A DNA stretch of 64,000 nucleotides from Holophagales bacterium (GTDB lineage: Bacteria; Acidobacteriota; Thermoanaerobaculia; Multivoradales; Multivoraceae), in the NCBI GenBank assembly GCA_009836625.1, contig VXVC01000004.1:705037-769036 (forward strand). The letters run 5' to 3'. The translations under genes were made by a program, and so were the position numbers. The notes under the pieces are model-generated. The model made no database searches and was not told the origin of the DNA. It saw only the letters and a list, made by a program, of their open reading frames with translations. Below are positions 52,302-62,498 of this stretch, piece by piece (within the stretch, counting starts at the first letter, position 1; each line of letters starts with the position of its first letter).

Positions 52302-53330
52302 TCAGATCGCAGCCAGCAAGTGAGCGACCACGTCCTCCGTCGTGGCGTCGCCCCCCCGGTCGGGCGTCCTTGGAACGTTCTTTCGACAGGTCGCAACCAG
52401 CTCGTCAAGCTGGGCCGCGTGGTCGGCGAAGCCGACCCGCTCCAGGAGCAACGCGGCGGCGGACACGGCGGCGACGGGATTCGCGATTCCCTGGCCGGCA
52501 ATGTCCGGTGCGCTGCCGTGAACCGGCTCGGCGAGGCAGAAGCGCTCGCCGCAGTTGGCCGAGCCGACGACGCCGAGGCCTCCGACGAGGGCGGCACCGG
52601 CATCGCTCAGGATGTCGCCGTAGAGATTCGGCGCGACGATCACGTCGTAGCGCTCCGGCTCCAGGATGAGGCGGTAGACCATCGAGTCGACGAGTTGCTC
52701 CTCGACCTCGATCTCCGGGAAGCCGGCCACGACGTCGAGCGCCGTCTCGCGGAACAGGCCGTCGCTCAGGCGCAGGACGTTCGCCTTGTGGACGACGGTC
52801 AGACGGGCTGGGCTGCGCCGCTGGACCGCCCGTGACAGCGCCAGCCCGCAGGCGAAGCGCACGATCCGCTCCGTCGCCCGGCGGCTGATTACCCGCTCCG
52901 CGATCGCCACCTCGGCTTCCCGTTCCCAGCGTTCGCGGCCTGCGTACAGGCCTTCCGTGTTCTCACGCACGACGACGGCGTCGATCGCGCCGCTCTTGAG
53001 CGGCCGCACGTTCGCATAGAGGTCCAGGCGTCGGCGCAGCTCGACGATCGGGCTGTGGTACCCATCCACCGCGTGGCTTGGTGAGGAGACGGCGCCGAAC
53101 AGGGCACCGGCGCAGCCTTCGAGGATCTCGACTGTGGCCTCGGGCAGGGCGCGACCGGTGCGCTCGAAGGTCCGCCAGCCCATCTCGGCCTCGATCCATT
53201 CGATCCTGTCGCCGCAAAGGGCGTTGACGACCCGCACGGCGGCGTCCACGACTTCCGGGCCGACGCCGTCGCCGCCGATGCGGGCGAGGCGGACCGGTGC
53301 CGCCGCCGAATCGGCGCTGGTCGGTGTCAC
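52302..53330 (-). CDS. Homoisocitrate dehydrogenase-like beta-decarboxylating dehydrogenase
   Basis: The 342-residue enzyme (GTG start) belongs to the isocitrate/isopropylmalate/homoisocitrate dehydrogenase family. Visible motifs are GDGVGPEVVDAAVRV, YHSPIVELRRRLDLYANVRPLKS (the substrate loop), VVRENTEGLYAGRER, the metal-binding DVIVAPNLYGDILSDAGAALVGGLG and the cofactor segment EPVHGSAPDIAGQGIANP. By context, with homocitrate synthase and homoaconitase, it would oxidise homoisocitrate to 2-oxoadipate with NAD. The family includes 3-isopropylmalate dehydrogenase; the homocitrate synthase upstream is the main reason for preferring the homoisocitrate role. It is the last gene of the operon, 7 bases after the small homoaconitase subunit. 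Confidence 0.82.
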   Translation of the reverse strand: MTPTSADSAAAPVRLARIGGDGVGPEVVDAAVRVVNALCGDRIEWIEAEMGWRTFERTGRALPEATVEILEGCAGALFGAVSSPSHAVDGYHSPIVELRRRLDLYANVRPLKSGAIDAVVVRENTEGLYAGRERWEREAEVAIAERVISRRATERIVRFACGLALSRAVQRRSPARLTVVHKANVLRLSDGLFRETALDVVAGFPEIEVEEQLVDSMVYRLILEPERYDVIVAPNLYGDILSDAGAALVGGLGVVGSANCGERFCLAEPVHGSAPDIAGQGIANPVAAVSAAALLLERVGFADHAAQLDELVATCRKNVPRTPDRGGDATTEDVVAHLLAAI

Positions 53331-53337
53331 CGCTCGC

Positions 53338-53856
53338 CTACCCTTCCGCCAGCCGGCGCCTCGTCTGCTCGATCAGACCGCCGGCGTTGATCATCGACCG
53401 CACGGCCGGGCTGAATGGCGAGAACTCGTAGGCGATGTCGCCGCAACGGATCGCCGACCCCTCGAGGTCGACCTCCACCTCGGCGCCCTCCTCCAGCGCG
53501 TCGACCGCCTCCGGGCAGACGATCGCGAGCAGACCGTTGTTCAGCGCGTTGCGGTAGAAGATGCGCCCGAAGCTGCGCGCGATCACCGCGCCGACACCGG
53601 CGTAGCGCAGGCAGACCGCCGCCTGCTCGCGGCTCGAACCACAGCCCCAGTTCCACCCCGCCACGATCACGTCGCCGGGCCGCACCCGCCCGGCGAACGT
53701 CGGGTCGAGGTCCTCCAGGGCGTGGGGCACCACCTCTTCCGGCCTGCTCTTCGTGTAGGTGTAGCGGCCGGGGAAGATGACGTCCGTGTTCACGTGGTCG
53801 CCGTACCGAAAGACCCGACCGCGGAAGGGCCGGCCGATCTTGACCGGACCGTTCAC
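53338..53856 (-). CDS. Homoaconitase/isopropylmalate isomerase small subunit
   Basis: The 172-residue protein is the swivel domain of the aconitase superfamily: [25 protein letters not shown], then [59 protein letters not shown] (quoted only in its order of motifs, [13 protein letters not shown] being the active-site loop). The small subunit completes the active site of the large Fe-S subunit encoded upstream, whose stop overlaps this ATG by 4 bases. By context it acts on homocitrate/homoaconitate; LeuD cannot be excluded from sequence alone. Confidence 0.85.
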   Translation of the reverse strand: MNGPVKIGRPFRGRVFRYGDHVNTDVIFPGRYTYTKSRPEEVVPHALEDLDPTFAGRVRPGDVIVAGWNWGCGSSREQAAVCLRYAGVGAVIARSFGRIFYRNALNNGLLAIVCPEAVDALEEGAEVEVDLEGSAIRCGDIAYEFSPFSPAVRSMINAGGLIEQTRRRLAEG

Positions 53857-55204
53857 TCCGTCACCTCCCGCGGATGGACGATCCGCCCGGCGATCGCGCT
53901 CGCGGCCACGACGGCGGGAGAGGCCAGGTAGATCTCGGCGCCGCGGTCTCCCATCCGGCCCTGGAAGTTCCGGTTGGCGCTGGAGATGCAGACCTCGCCC
54001 GGAGCCAGCACGCCGAGATGGTTACCCATGCAGGGGCCGCAGCCCGGGGTCCCGAAGACGGCGCCGGCGGCTGCGAGGTCGGCCACCCAGCCGCGCGCCA
54101 GCGCCTCGTTCCAAACCTCGCTCGATGCGGGCACGATGACCATCCGGGTGCCCGGCGCCGCACGCCGGCCGGCCATCACGCGATGCACCGCACCCAGATC
54201 TTCCAACCGGCCGTTCGTGCAGGTGCCGATGAACGCCTGGTCGATCCGCACCGACTCGAGTTCACACACGCCGACCGTGTCGTCGACCTGGTGCGGGCAG
54301 GCGACCCGGGGCTGGACCGAGGAGAGGTCGAGAACATGTTCAGCGACGTACTCGGCGCAGGCATCCGGATAGAGAGCTCGCTCCCTGAGCCGGTCGGCGA
54401 CCTTGCCGGACGTCTCACCGGGTTCCGACCCGCGGCTCTTGCGACGCCCCGGACGCGTCAGCAACCGCCCAGCCAGGTACCGGAACACGTCCTCGTCCGG
54501 CGCCATGTACGCGTTCTTCGCCCCCATCTCGGCCATCATGTTGACGAGAGCGGCGCGTGAGTCGAGGCTCAGCCCTGCGATGGCCCGCCCATCGAACTCG
54601 ACGCTGCGGTAGAGCGCGCCGTCGGCGCCCAGATCGCCGATCAGGGTCAAGGCCACGTCCTTCGTCGTCACCCACTCGCCGAGCGTGCCTTCGAGCCGGA
54701 TCCGGATCGATTCCGGTACCCGCAGCCAGAGTTCGCCGGTGGCCCAGAGCACCGCCATCTCGCTGCGGCCGACGCCGGCGCCGAACGCCCCCAGCCAGCC
54801 GAAGTGCGGCGTGTGGGAGTCGGAACCGAGGACCAGGTCTCCCGGCAACACGATCGCCTCCTCGCTCAGCACCTGGTGGCAGATGCCGCGCCCGACCTCG
54901 AAGAAGTGGCCGATGCCCTGCTCGGCCACGAACGCACGGACTTCCGCGTGGTTCCGCGCGTGCCGGACGGTCGGCGCCGGCACCGCGTGGTCGAGGGTGA
55001 CGGCCATCCGCTCCGGGATCACCACCCGGTCCTGACCGAATTGCCGCCAGATCTCGGCGATCGGCGCCGTGTTGTCGTGGCTCAAGGCGATGTCCGGCCG
55101 TGCGTCGACGATCTCGCCGACCGCGACCGCCACCTCGCCCGCAGCGCGGGCCAGCGCCTTCTGCGCGAAGGTCCGGGCCATGTCGGCCGGCCGACCGGCC
55201 TCGG

Positions 55205-55208
<4 letters not shown>
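53853..55208 (-). CDS. Homoaconitase/isopropylmalate isomerase large subunit
   Basis: The GTG at 55208 overlaps the stop of the homocitrate synthase gene and is taken as the start (451 residues); ATG 55181 ([16 protein letters not shown]) is closer to the usual family start. The [4Fe-4S] cysteines are seen in FIGTCTNGR and in [13 protein letters not shown]. Active-site segments are [27 protein letters not shown] and [12 protein letters not shown]. It would isomerise homocitrate to homoisocitrate with the small subunit. The sequence resembles the LeuC/homoaconitase group; the assignment to homocitrate rests on the neighbouring homocitrate synthase and homoisocitrate dehydrogenase genes. Confidence 0.86.
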
Positions 55209-56386
<1,178 letters not shown>

Positions 56387-56462
56387 GGAGGAATCCTCCG
56401 GATACAAGAAAGCCGGCGCATCCTGAACTGGATGGCCGGCCGAGAAGTGTCGCTGCGGGTCT

Positions 56463-56555
56463 CTAGGCGATGGGCACCCAGTCCTGAAGTCGGGGCTTCG
56501 CGCCCCGCTTGTGCAGCGGCTTGACCAGAGACGGTGTGATCGTCGATTGAGTCAT
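56463..56555 (-). CDS. Possible 30-residue leader peptide of the homocitrate operon
   Basis: An ATG at 56555 opens a 30-codon frame ([18 protein letters not shown]...QDWVPIA) ending in TAG at 56463, 76 bases before the homocitrate synthase start and on the same strand. It has three Lys codons and contains a hairpin (56491-56507, CGGGGC/GCCCCG stem). A CACAAT box stands about 10 bases before the ATG, and no ribosome-binding site is visible, so it would be read from a leaderless transcript. A regulatory upstream frame is possible; it may also be chance. There is no homologue that I recognise. Confidence 0.3.
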   Translation of the reverse strand: MTQSTITPSLVKPLHKRGAKPRLQDWVPIA

Positions 56556-56629
56556 GGAAGCGCGGATTGTGCTCGCTGCGTGCCGGCGTGTCAAGGCGAC
56601 CGGTGAAGCCGGGCGATGCTCGACAGGCG

Positions 56630-57469
56630 TCAGAACAGCTCCTGCAGCTCCTCGAAGGCCTGTCTTGCCTTCGCAATGTGCGCGTCCGCGTCCCCGCCGA
56701 GACCGCCCCCCAGCGTGCGGAGGCACAGGTGGGTCAACCCCTTGTCCCGCCAGCCCCGGACACGGTCCTGCCACTCGTGCTCGCGCGGCCCGACGACGGC
56801 GACCCCCGCCTCCGTGCCGATGGCCGCCAGATCCCGGCCTGCGGCCCGCGCCGCCGCGTGAATGTCGGACGAGAGATCGTCAAAGTCCTCCGGTGAGCAC
56901 AGAACGAACCAGCCGTCCGCCTGTCGGCCGATGCGCCGGCGGATACGCGGCACCGGCAACCCGCGTGCGCCGATCCAGATCGGGATCGGACGAGACGGCA
57001 AGGGATCGATCCCTGTGCCCTGGACGACGTCCCAACGGCCCTCGAAGTCGACGTTCGGCTCCGTCCACAGGCGCCGCAAGAGTTCGAGTTGCTCCTCGCA
57101 GCGAGCGCCCCGAGTGCCGAAGTCCTGCCCCAGCGCCCGGTACTCCGCCTCGCTGCCGCCGACGCCGACGCCGAGACGCACGCCGCCTCCCGACAGCCGT
57201 TCGAGCGTCGCCAGTTGCTTCGCCAGCAGCACCGTCTGACGCGACGGCGTAACGATGACCGAGGGTACGAGCTCGATGTTCTCCACCGCCGCGGCGACGT
57301 AGGCCAGAAGGACGAGGGGCTCGTGGAGGTGCCCGCTCTTCGGTCGTGCGACCAGATCCGGCACCCGCAGGTGCGTGTAGCCGAGTTCGTCGGCCGCCTG
57401 CGCGAAAGCCTTGACCGCGCCGAGATCGTCCCTGAGTTCGCGGACGGGTAGCGAGATGCCGACTCTCAT
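56630..57469 (-). CDS. LLM-class (luciferase-like) F420-dependent oxidoreductase
   Basis: The 279-residue protein has the luciferase-like barrel pattern: MRVGISLPVRELRDDLGAVKAFAQAADELGYTH (in part), NIELVPSVIVTPSRQTVLLAKQLATLERLSGGGVRLGVGVGGSEAEYRALG (in part), and PIPIWIGARGLPVPR. An AGGAGT ribosome-binding site precedes the ATG. It probably uses F420 or FMN for hydride transfer. It differs clearly from the LLM protein at 28852, so they are not recent duplicates. It diverges from the thioesterase gene. The substrate is unknown. Confidence 0.84.
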   Translation of the reverse strand: MRVGISLPVRELRDDLGAVKAFAQAADELGYTHLRVPDLVARPKSGHLHEPLVLLAYVAAAVENIELVPSVIVTPSRQTVLLAKQLATLERLSGGGVRLGVGVGGSEAEYRALGQDFGTRGARCEEQLELLRRLWTEPNVDFEGRWDVVQGTGIDPLPSRPIPIWIGARGLPVPRIRRRIGRQADGWFVLCSPEDFDDLSSDIHAAARAAGRDLAAIGTEAGVAVVGPREHEWQDRVRGWRDKGLTHLCLRTLGGGLGGDADAHIAKARQAFEELQELF

Positions 57470-57505
57470 GCCAAGGACTCCTGTGGTGGCCGTGCCCGGC
57501 GCGGG

Positions 57506-57511
57506 ATCGTA
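57506..57511 (-). promoter_or_regulatory. Predicted -10 box of the second LLM oxidoreductase gene
   Basis: The minus strand reads TGCTACGATCCCG; TACGAT with an upstream TGC matches the boxes of the SDR and rpmB genes. The leader would be about 30 bases and includes the AGGAGT ribosome-binding site, so this transcript is not leaderless. Confidence 0.45.
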
Positions 57512-57545
57512 GCAGGGGCGCCGCGGCCCGGGAGCCGGTAGTAGC

Positions 57546-57551
57546 TACACT
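57546..57551 (+). promoter_or_regulatory. Predicted -10 box for a leaderless thioesterase transcript
   Basis: TACACT lies 7 bases before the TTG start at 57559, in the divergent promoter region shared with the LLM gene. The string TACACTCCG is identical to the one before the sulfatase start. There is no ribosome-binding site between box and start codon. Confidence 0.45.
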
Positions 57552-57558
57552 CCGACGC

Positions 57559-58053
57559 TTGACCGACCCGCAGCAGATCTGGACCGGCAAGGTCCTGCCG
57601 GAGTGGATCGACCACAACGGACACATGAACGCCGGCTACTACCTGGTCGTGTTCGACGATGCGACGGGCCCCTGGACCGCGTTCCTGGGCATCGACCGGA
57701 CCTACCGCAGGTCGAAAAGGCGCTCCACGTTCTCGATCGACAGTCATCTCACCTGGCTGCGGGAACTGCCGGAGGGTGCGCCGATCGCGGTCGAAGCGGA
57801 GCTTCTGGGCTTCGACGACAAGAAGTACCACACCTTCATGCGCATGCTGCACGCCGAAGACGGCTACGTCGCGGCGACCCACGAGTTGCTGAGCATTCAC
57901 ATCGACCTGGACACGCGGCGCAGCACGCTCTTCCCGCCCGAGATCCACGAGCGCTTCGCCGAGGTCCTCGAGACCCAGCGCCGCATCGCCGAACCAGGCG
58001 ACGTCGGACGGGTCATCCGCACGAAGCCGTGGCCGCCGGACACGACGTCCTGA
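57559..58053 (+). CDS. 4HBT-type thioesterase family protein
   Basis: The 164-residue protein (TTG start) has the hot-dog thioesterase pattern of the 4-hydroxybenzoyl-CoA/carnitine-associated group: VLPEWIDHNGHMNAGYYLVVFDDAT with the conserved DHNGHMN, then RSTFSIDSHLTWLRELPEGAPIAVEAELLGFDDKKYHTFMRM (in part). It would hydrolyse an acyl-CoA in the cytoplasm. Similar proteins occur near carnitine metabolism genes, but none are here. It is 21 bases upstream of the epoxide-hydrolase-like gene. No signal peptide. Confidence 0.82.
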   Translation: MTDPQQIWTGKVLPEWIDHNGHMNAGYYLVVFDDATGPWTAFLGIDRTYRRSKRRSTFSIDSHLTWLRELPEGAPIAVEAELLGFDDKKYHTFMRMLHAEDGYVAATHELLSIHIDLDTRRSTLFPPEIHERFAEVLETQRRIAEPGDVGRVIRTKPWPPDTTS

Positions 58054-58061
58054 CTCTCGGC

Positions 58062-58067
58062 TACCAT
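58062..58067 (+). promoter_or_regulatory. Possible -10 box for the alpha/beta hydrolase gene
   Basis: TACCAT lies 7 bases before ATG 58075, the same spacing as at the thioesterase and peroxiredoxin-like genes. If used, it excludes the slightly earlier ATG at 58066, which overlaps the box. Confidence 0.35.
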
Positions 58068-58074
58068 GCCGGCC

Positions 58075-59178
58075 ATGACCACCCACGACGACTCCAGCGA
58101 CTCCGACACCCCGATGACCCGCCGCACCCTGATCGCCGGCTCCGCCGCCGGCGCCGCCGCGCTCGCCGCGAACCCGGGCGCCGCCGCGGCGGCCGAAGAC
58201 GAAGCTCCGACCTGGCCCGAGCCGAACTACGTCCGCAGCAACGGCGGCCTCCGGATGGCCCTGTACGAGGCCGGGGCCGAGGGTGTGCCGGTCGTCCTCA
58301 GCCACGGCTTCCCCGAACTCGCCTACTCCTGGCGCCACCAGTTACCGGCGCTTGCCGCGGCCGGCTTTCGCGCCCTGGCGCCCGATCAGCGGGGCTACGG
58401 CAACACCCAGCGGCCGCTGGCGATCGAGGCCTACAACATAGGCGAACTCTGCGCCGACCTGGTTGGCCTGCTCGACGCCCGCGGTATCGAGAAGGCGGTG
58501 TTCGTCGGCCACGACTGGGGCGGCGGCGTGGTCTGGGCCATGCCCAGACTGCACTCGGACCGCGTTCTCGGCGTGGTCGGTGTGAACACCCCGACGGGAC
58601 CCCAGCCGCCGCAACCGCCGATCGAGATCCTCCGCCGCATTCGCGGCGAAGACAACTACGTCGTCGCCTTTCAGGAGCCCTACAAGGCGGAAGAGGTGCT
58701 CGAGGCGGACACCGAGAAGTCGTTCCGCACCTTCATGCGGCGCGGCTCGTGGGACGCCGAGGAGTTCAACAAGCTCCCCGCCGACGCACCGGAGCGGAAG
58801 TTCCAGTTGCTCGAGATCATCAAGCACGGTACGGCTGACGACCTGCGGGGTGAACTGCTGCTCACCGACGAGGAACTTGCCCACTTCGTGACCACCTACG
58901 AGCGCACCGGCTTCACCGGCGGCGTCAACTGGTACCGGAACATCGACCGCAACTGGGAGCTGATGAAGGGGATCGACCAGCAGATCGACCAGCCCTGCCT
59001 CTACATCGGCGCCGCCAACGACGTCGTGTTGCCGCCCTCGTCCGCCGACGGCATCGAGGCACTGGTGCCGAACATCGACAAGCACACGATCGAGGACTGC
59101 GGCCACTGGACCCAGCAGGAGAAGCCGGAGGAGTTCAACCGGGTGCTGATCGACTGGCTGAAGGCGACGTTCGCGTAG
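58075..59178 (+). CDS. Tat-exported alpha/beta hydrolase (epoxide hydrolase-like)
   Basis: ATG 58075 gives 367 residues; ATG 58066 is an alternative. A twin-arginine signal (MTRRTLIAGSAAGAAALAAN) near residue 15 precedes the domain. The epoxide-hydrolase pattern is clear: HGFPE (oxyanion hole), DQRGYGNTQRP, the nucleophile Asp in FVGHDWGGGVVW, and a late His in IEDCGHWTQQEKP. A cap region lies between. It would hydrolyse an epoxide or related compound in the periplasm. It is 21 bases after the thioesterase gene and 23 before the Nudix gene. Confidence 0.88.
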   Translation: MTTHDDSSDSDTPMTRRTLIAGSAAGAAALAANPGAAAAAEDEAPTWPEPNYVRSNGGLRMALYEAGAEGVPVVLSHGFPELAYSWRHQLPALAAAGFRALAPDQRGYGNTQRPLAIEAYNIGELCADLVGLLDARGIEKAVFVGHDWGGGVVWAMPRLHSDRVLGVVGVNTPTGPQPPQPPIEILRRIRGEDNYVVAFQEPYKAEEVLEADTEKSFRTFMRRGSWDAEEFNKLPADAPERKFQLLEIIKHGTADDLRGELLLTDEELAHFVTTYERTGFTGGVNWYRNIDRNWELMKGIDQQIDQPCLYIGAANDVVLPPSSADGIEALVPNIDKHTIEDCGHWTQQEKPEEFNRVLIDWLKATFA

Positions 59179-59201
59179 CCGGCGCCCCGCCTCGGTACGC
59201 A

Positions 59202-59807
59202 ATGAACATCGGCGACATCCGTCGGCGACTGACCGCCCATGAGCCGCGCATCCTCCCGCCAGCCTCCTTCGAGGCCAGCGTGGCGATGGTGCTGCGTCCG
59301 TCGGCCAAAGGGCCCGAAGCGCTGTTCATCGAGCGGTCGAAGAAACCGCAGGACCCCTGGTCGGGGCAGATGGCCTTTCCCGGCGGCCGCCACGACGAGA
59401 CCGACCGCGACCTGCGCCACACCGCGGAACGCGAGACGATCGAGGAAGTTGGCCTGTCACTCGAGGGCGCGCGCCTGATCGGCCGGCTCGACGATCAGAG
59501 GGGGCAGCGCGCCGGCCAGGGGAGGCAACTTCGCATCGCGGCCTTCGTCTACGAGGTCGCTCCCGGCGCGGGCGACGATCTGGTCCCGAACTACGAGGTC
59601 GCCGAAGCGTTCTGGGTGCCCCTGGCCTGGTTCGAGGAGCCTTCCCGGGTCATCGACTACCGCCATCCGCCCTATCCCGAGGTCAGCTTTCCCGGCGTCG
59701 TCGTCGGTGACCCGGAACGGCATGTCGTCTGGGGTCTGACGTTCCGATTCCTGTCCGCGTTCTTCGAGGTCCTGCAGCGCCCGTTCGCCGCGAACGGCCG
59801 GCAGTAG
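59202..59807 (+). CDS. Nudix hydrolase, CoA pyrophosphatase-like
   Basis: The 201-residue protein has the Nudix box GGRHDETDRDLRHTAERETIEEVG (GX5EX7REUXEEXGU; quoted in short pieces: GGRHDE, RETIEEVGL) at about residues 62-85. The preceding KKPQDPWSGQMAFPGG and the following segment LDDQRGQRAGQGRQLRIAAFVYEV (in part) fit the CoA/8-oxo-type subgroup (NUDT7/YeaB-like, PROSITE UPF0035). It would cleave CoA or a related dinucleotide to house-clean cofactors. Its 3' end lies 3 bases from the tail of batE on the other strand. Confidence 0.86.
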   Translation: MNIGDIRRRLTAHEPRILPPASFEASVAMVLRPSAKGPEALFIERSKKPQDPWSGQMAFPGGRHDETDRDLRHTAERETIEEVGLSLEGARLIGRLDDQRGQRAGQGRQLRIAAFVYEVAPGAGDDLVPNYEVAEAFWVPLAWFEEPSRVIDYRHPPYPEVSFPGVVVGDPERHVVWGLTFRFLSAFFEVLQRPFAANGRQ

Positions 59808-59810
59808 CGC

Positions 59811-60671
59811 TCACTCGACGATCTCGAGATACTCGCGTTTCGACCAGCCACGCTGTCCGTCCCCGACCGCGCCGGGCGTCTCGCTCACCGACGGGACGGA
59901 CGGCAGTTCGATGCGGACCCACTCCGGGCGTTGCTCGATCACGCGCACTTCCGTGCCGGCGTGGAGCCGGAATCGGACAACCGAGCCCTCGCCAGCGGCA
60001 GCGTGGAGATCGATCTCCTGCGGAAGAACGACCGCGACCGGGAAGCTGAAGGCGGCATGCGCCACAAGCGAGCCGGCCAGTGCAAGACCGATCACGAGCA
60101 GGCAGACGGCGGACCAGCGAAGCACCTCCGACGCCGGCCGGTAGAGCCGAACCGCAAGGACGATCCAGAAGCCGAGACCGACCAGCACCGCGCTCCTCAT
60201 GACTTCGACCGGCGCCAGGCTGTAGTGCCAGAACAGAACGGTGCGAAGCAGCACGGGCGGCTCCGGCGGCGCGATCTCGTCGCGCGCGCTGCGCCGAGCG
60301 AAGGTCAGGTTCGCACTGGCGTCTTCGTCGCGCGGAAGGAGCTTCAGCGCACGACGGTAGGAAGCAATGGAACGTCCCAGTTCGCCGGCGCGCAGGTAGG
60401 CGTTCCCCAGGTTGTAGTGAAGGTGGCCGTTGTCGACACCCATCTCGCGCATCTCGCGGTAGAGGGCGACCGCTCGCCCGAAGTCTCCCGCCTCGTAGGC
60501 GGCGTTGCCGTTGACCCAGAGTTCGGCCGGTTCCGGGACCGCCGGCGGTCCGTCCGCCGGCTGAGCCTCGCTGACCACAGGCCGTTCCTCGTCCTGGGAA
60601 AGAGCCGGGGCCGTCGCCACCGCTCCGGACAGGATGAGAACCGCGACGGGTCCCATGACGGCGCGTCTCAT
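59811..60671 (-). CDS. batE: BatE-like TPR/SH3 membrane protein
   Basis: ATG 60671 (MRRAVMGPV) gives 286 residues; its start overlaps the stop of batD. A Sec signal is followed by TPR repeats (AELWVNGNAAYEAGDFGRAVALYREM; HLHYNLGNAYLRAGELGRSIASYRRAL, in part), two membrane segments (about residues 160-205) and an SH3-like C-terminal domain (VRFRLHAGTEVRVIEQRPEWVRIEL). This is the usual BatE architecture. With BatA-D it forms the envelope complex named after Bacteroides aerotolerance, linked to oxidative and envelope stress. The biochemical activity is unknown. Confidence 0.82.
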   Translation of the reverse strand: MRRAVMGPVAVLILSGAVATAPALSQDEERPVVSEAQPADGPPAVPEPAELWVNGNAAYEAGDFGRAVALYREMREMGVDNGHLHYNLGNAYLRAGELGRSIASYRRALKLLPRDEDASANLTFARRSARDEIAPPEPPVLLRTVLFWHYSLAPVEVMRSAVLVGLGFWIVLAVRLYRPASEVLRWSAVCLLVIGLALAGSLVAHAAFSFPVAVVLPQEIDLHAAAGEGSVVRFRLHAGTEVRVIEQRPEWVRIELPSVPSVSETPGAVGDGQRGWSKREYLEIVE

Positions 60672-62494
60672 GGTTGGCGGCCCCGCAACTGCCTGTCGAG
60701 GGTCTTGATCAGATCGCTCAGACCTTCGGTGCTGGTCTCCGCCGCGAACCCGCCGCCGCCCGCCACCGGAGTCAGGCCGTACTGGGCGGCCTCGAGTCGC
60801 TCGAGCAGCGCCCGGCAGCGCGCCGCCAGGGCGCTGTCCACGCCAGCCCGCACCAGGGCGGCCTCCGCCTCCGCCGGCGTCAGGGCGGAGCCCTCGACAC
60901 CCAGCTTGTCGCCAACGTAGCCACGCACGATCCGGGAAGCCTCCGCCGCGGAAGCGGGCCCGGCGCCAGAGCGGAGTTTCCTCGCCATGGACAACGCGTC
61001 GCGCAACGCCCGCTGGCGCGGGCGAAGCGTCCGGTCGGCGGCGTAACGGCGTTCGCGCCGATGGTGCGCCAGCAGGGCCAGGTAGATGAGGGGCGGCAGT
61101 ACGCCGCAGGCGAACCAGACCCACAGGCGCCACCCCTGAGGCGTTACCGAGACGATGCCGGCCGCCGTCCGCCGAGTCGGCAGGATGTCGTCGGCAAGGA
61201 TCCGGACCGCCACCTTGCCCGTCGTCGGCGCCAGCGACTCGGTGAGCATCAGCTCCTCCTCACCGTCGGCCGGATTGACGTCGAGGTCGATGCGCTCGGT
61301 CGACCGGGTCGCGTAGTCGCCAAGCTCGGGATCGAAGTAGACGAGATCGATCGGCGGGACGTCGAGGGGGCCGGCCACCAAAGGCACCAGAGCACGTCGG
61401 AACACCTTGCGACCGGTCAGCAGGTGTCCGCTGCGGTCGATGCTCGCATCCGGCTGGTCCGGGTAGATCTTGAACGCCGGCAGTTCCGGGATGTCCGGCT
61501 CGGTCAGGAGCTGCACGTTGCCGGTTCCGCCGACCCGCACTTCCAGCGTGGCCGACTGCCCCACCTGCAGCTCGCGCCGGCTGAGCGAAGCCCGAATGTC
61601 GAAGTCTCCGACCAGGCCGTTCCAACCGTCGGGAGCCGGCGGCAACGGCCGCACGTCGAGAGTCAGAGGCTCAGTGAGCAGGTACTTCGTCGCCCAGCGC
61701 CCGCCCGAGCCGAGCAGACTGTCGAACTCGTCGAAGATGCTGCGCCTTCGGCTCGGCCGGCGCGCCTCCTCGACCTCCACCTGCACCCGGAGCTGGGTCT
61801 GCGGCAGCGTCACTTCGCCGGGTCGCTGGGGGAACAGCGCCTTGCGCACCTCGTTCACCGAGTACTGGACACCGTCGATCGAGGTCGAGAATTGCCGCAC
61901 GTCGCCGAGGTCCTCTACCACCACGTCACTGCCGAAATCCATCGACTCGATCGATCCCTGGCCCACGGGCACCCGGCTGTAGAAGCGCCAGGTGTAGATG
62001 ACCTGCTGGCCTTGCCACGGTCGATCCGTCGACACGGTCGAAACGACGAAGAGATCCCGGTCCTGCTCGTCGTTCTGCCCCTCGGCGTCCGTGACCTGAA
62101 TCGTGAACGGCCGGCTCCTGACCTCCGCACCGTCGACCAGGGCGGTCGCGGGACCGATCTCGAAGGTGCCGGCCCGCGTGGGGATCAACAGGTAGTTGTA
62201 GGACGTGCTGTTGCTGACCCGGCCGTTGATGATCTGCATGTCGCGCCGCTCGCCCCGCGACAGGACCCGGAAGTCCGGTAGTGCGGGCAGCCCCGGCGGT
62301 TCGTCCGGCGACCCTTCGATCCTGATCGTCAGGTAGAGCTGGTCGCCCAGAGCCACCTGACTGCGGTCGACGGTGACCTGGATCGGGGCCGGCTCCTGGG
62401 CCTCCGCTCCGGCCGGGCCCAGACAAGAGGCCCAGACGACCAGAACCGCGGCCCGGCGCCAGTCGAGTGACCGCCCACGCGTGCTTCCGCCCAT
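60668..62494 (-). CDS. batD: BatD-like protein (oxygen tolerance)
   Basis: The 608-residue protein has a Sec signal (AVLVVWASCLGPAGAEAQ), then several Ig-like beta domains of the BatD type (QVTVDRSQVALGDQLYLTIRIEG; YNYLLIPTRAGTFEIGPATALVDG; SRRELQVGQSATLEVRVGGTGN), one membrane segment (about residues 470-490) and a cytoplasmic tail of about 110 residues. The family PF13584 is annotated as oxygen tolerance protein. The start of batE overlaps its stop. It acts in the envelope together with the VWA-containing BatA/BatB proteins. Confidence 0.85.
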   Translation of the reverse strand: MGGSTRGRSLDWRRAAVLVVWASCLGPAGAEAQEPAPIQVTVDRSQVALGDQLYLTIRIEGSPDEPPGLPALPDFRVLSRGERRDMQIINGRVSNSTSYNYLLIPTRAGTFEIGPATALVDGAEVRSRPFTIQVTDAEGQNDEQDRDLFVVSTVSTDRPWQGQQVIYTWRFYSRVPVGQGSIESMDFGSDVVVEDLGDVRQFSTSIDGVQYSVNEVRKALFPQRPGEVTLPQTQLRVQVEVEEARRPSRRRSIFDEFDSLLGSGGRWATKYLLTEPLTLDVRPLPPAPDGWNGLVGDFDIRASLSRRELQVGQSATLEVRVGGTGNVQLLTEPDIPELPAFKIYPDQPDASIDRSGHLLTGRKVFRRALVPLVAGPLDVPPIDLVYFDPELGDYATRSTERIDLDVNPADGEEELMLTESLAPTTGKVAVRILADDILPTRRTAAGIVSVTPQGWRLWVWFACGVLPPLIYLALLAHHRRERRYAADRTLRPRQRALRDALSMARKLRSGAGPASAAEASRIVRGYVGDKLGVEGSALTPAEAEAALVRAGVDSALAARCRALLERLEAAQYGLTPVAGGGGFAAETSTEGLSDLIKTLDRQLRGRQP

Positions 62495-62498
62495 CGCG

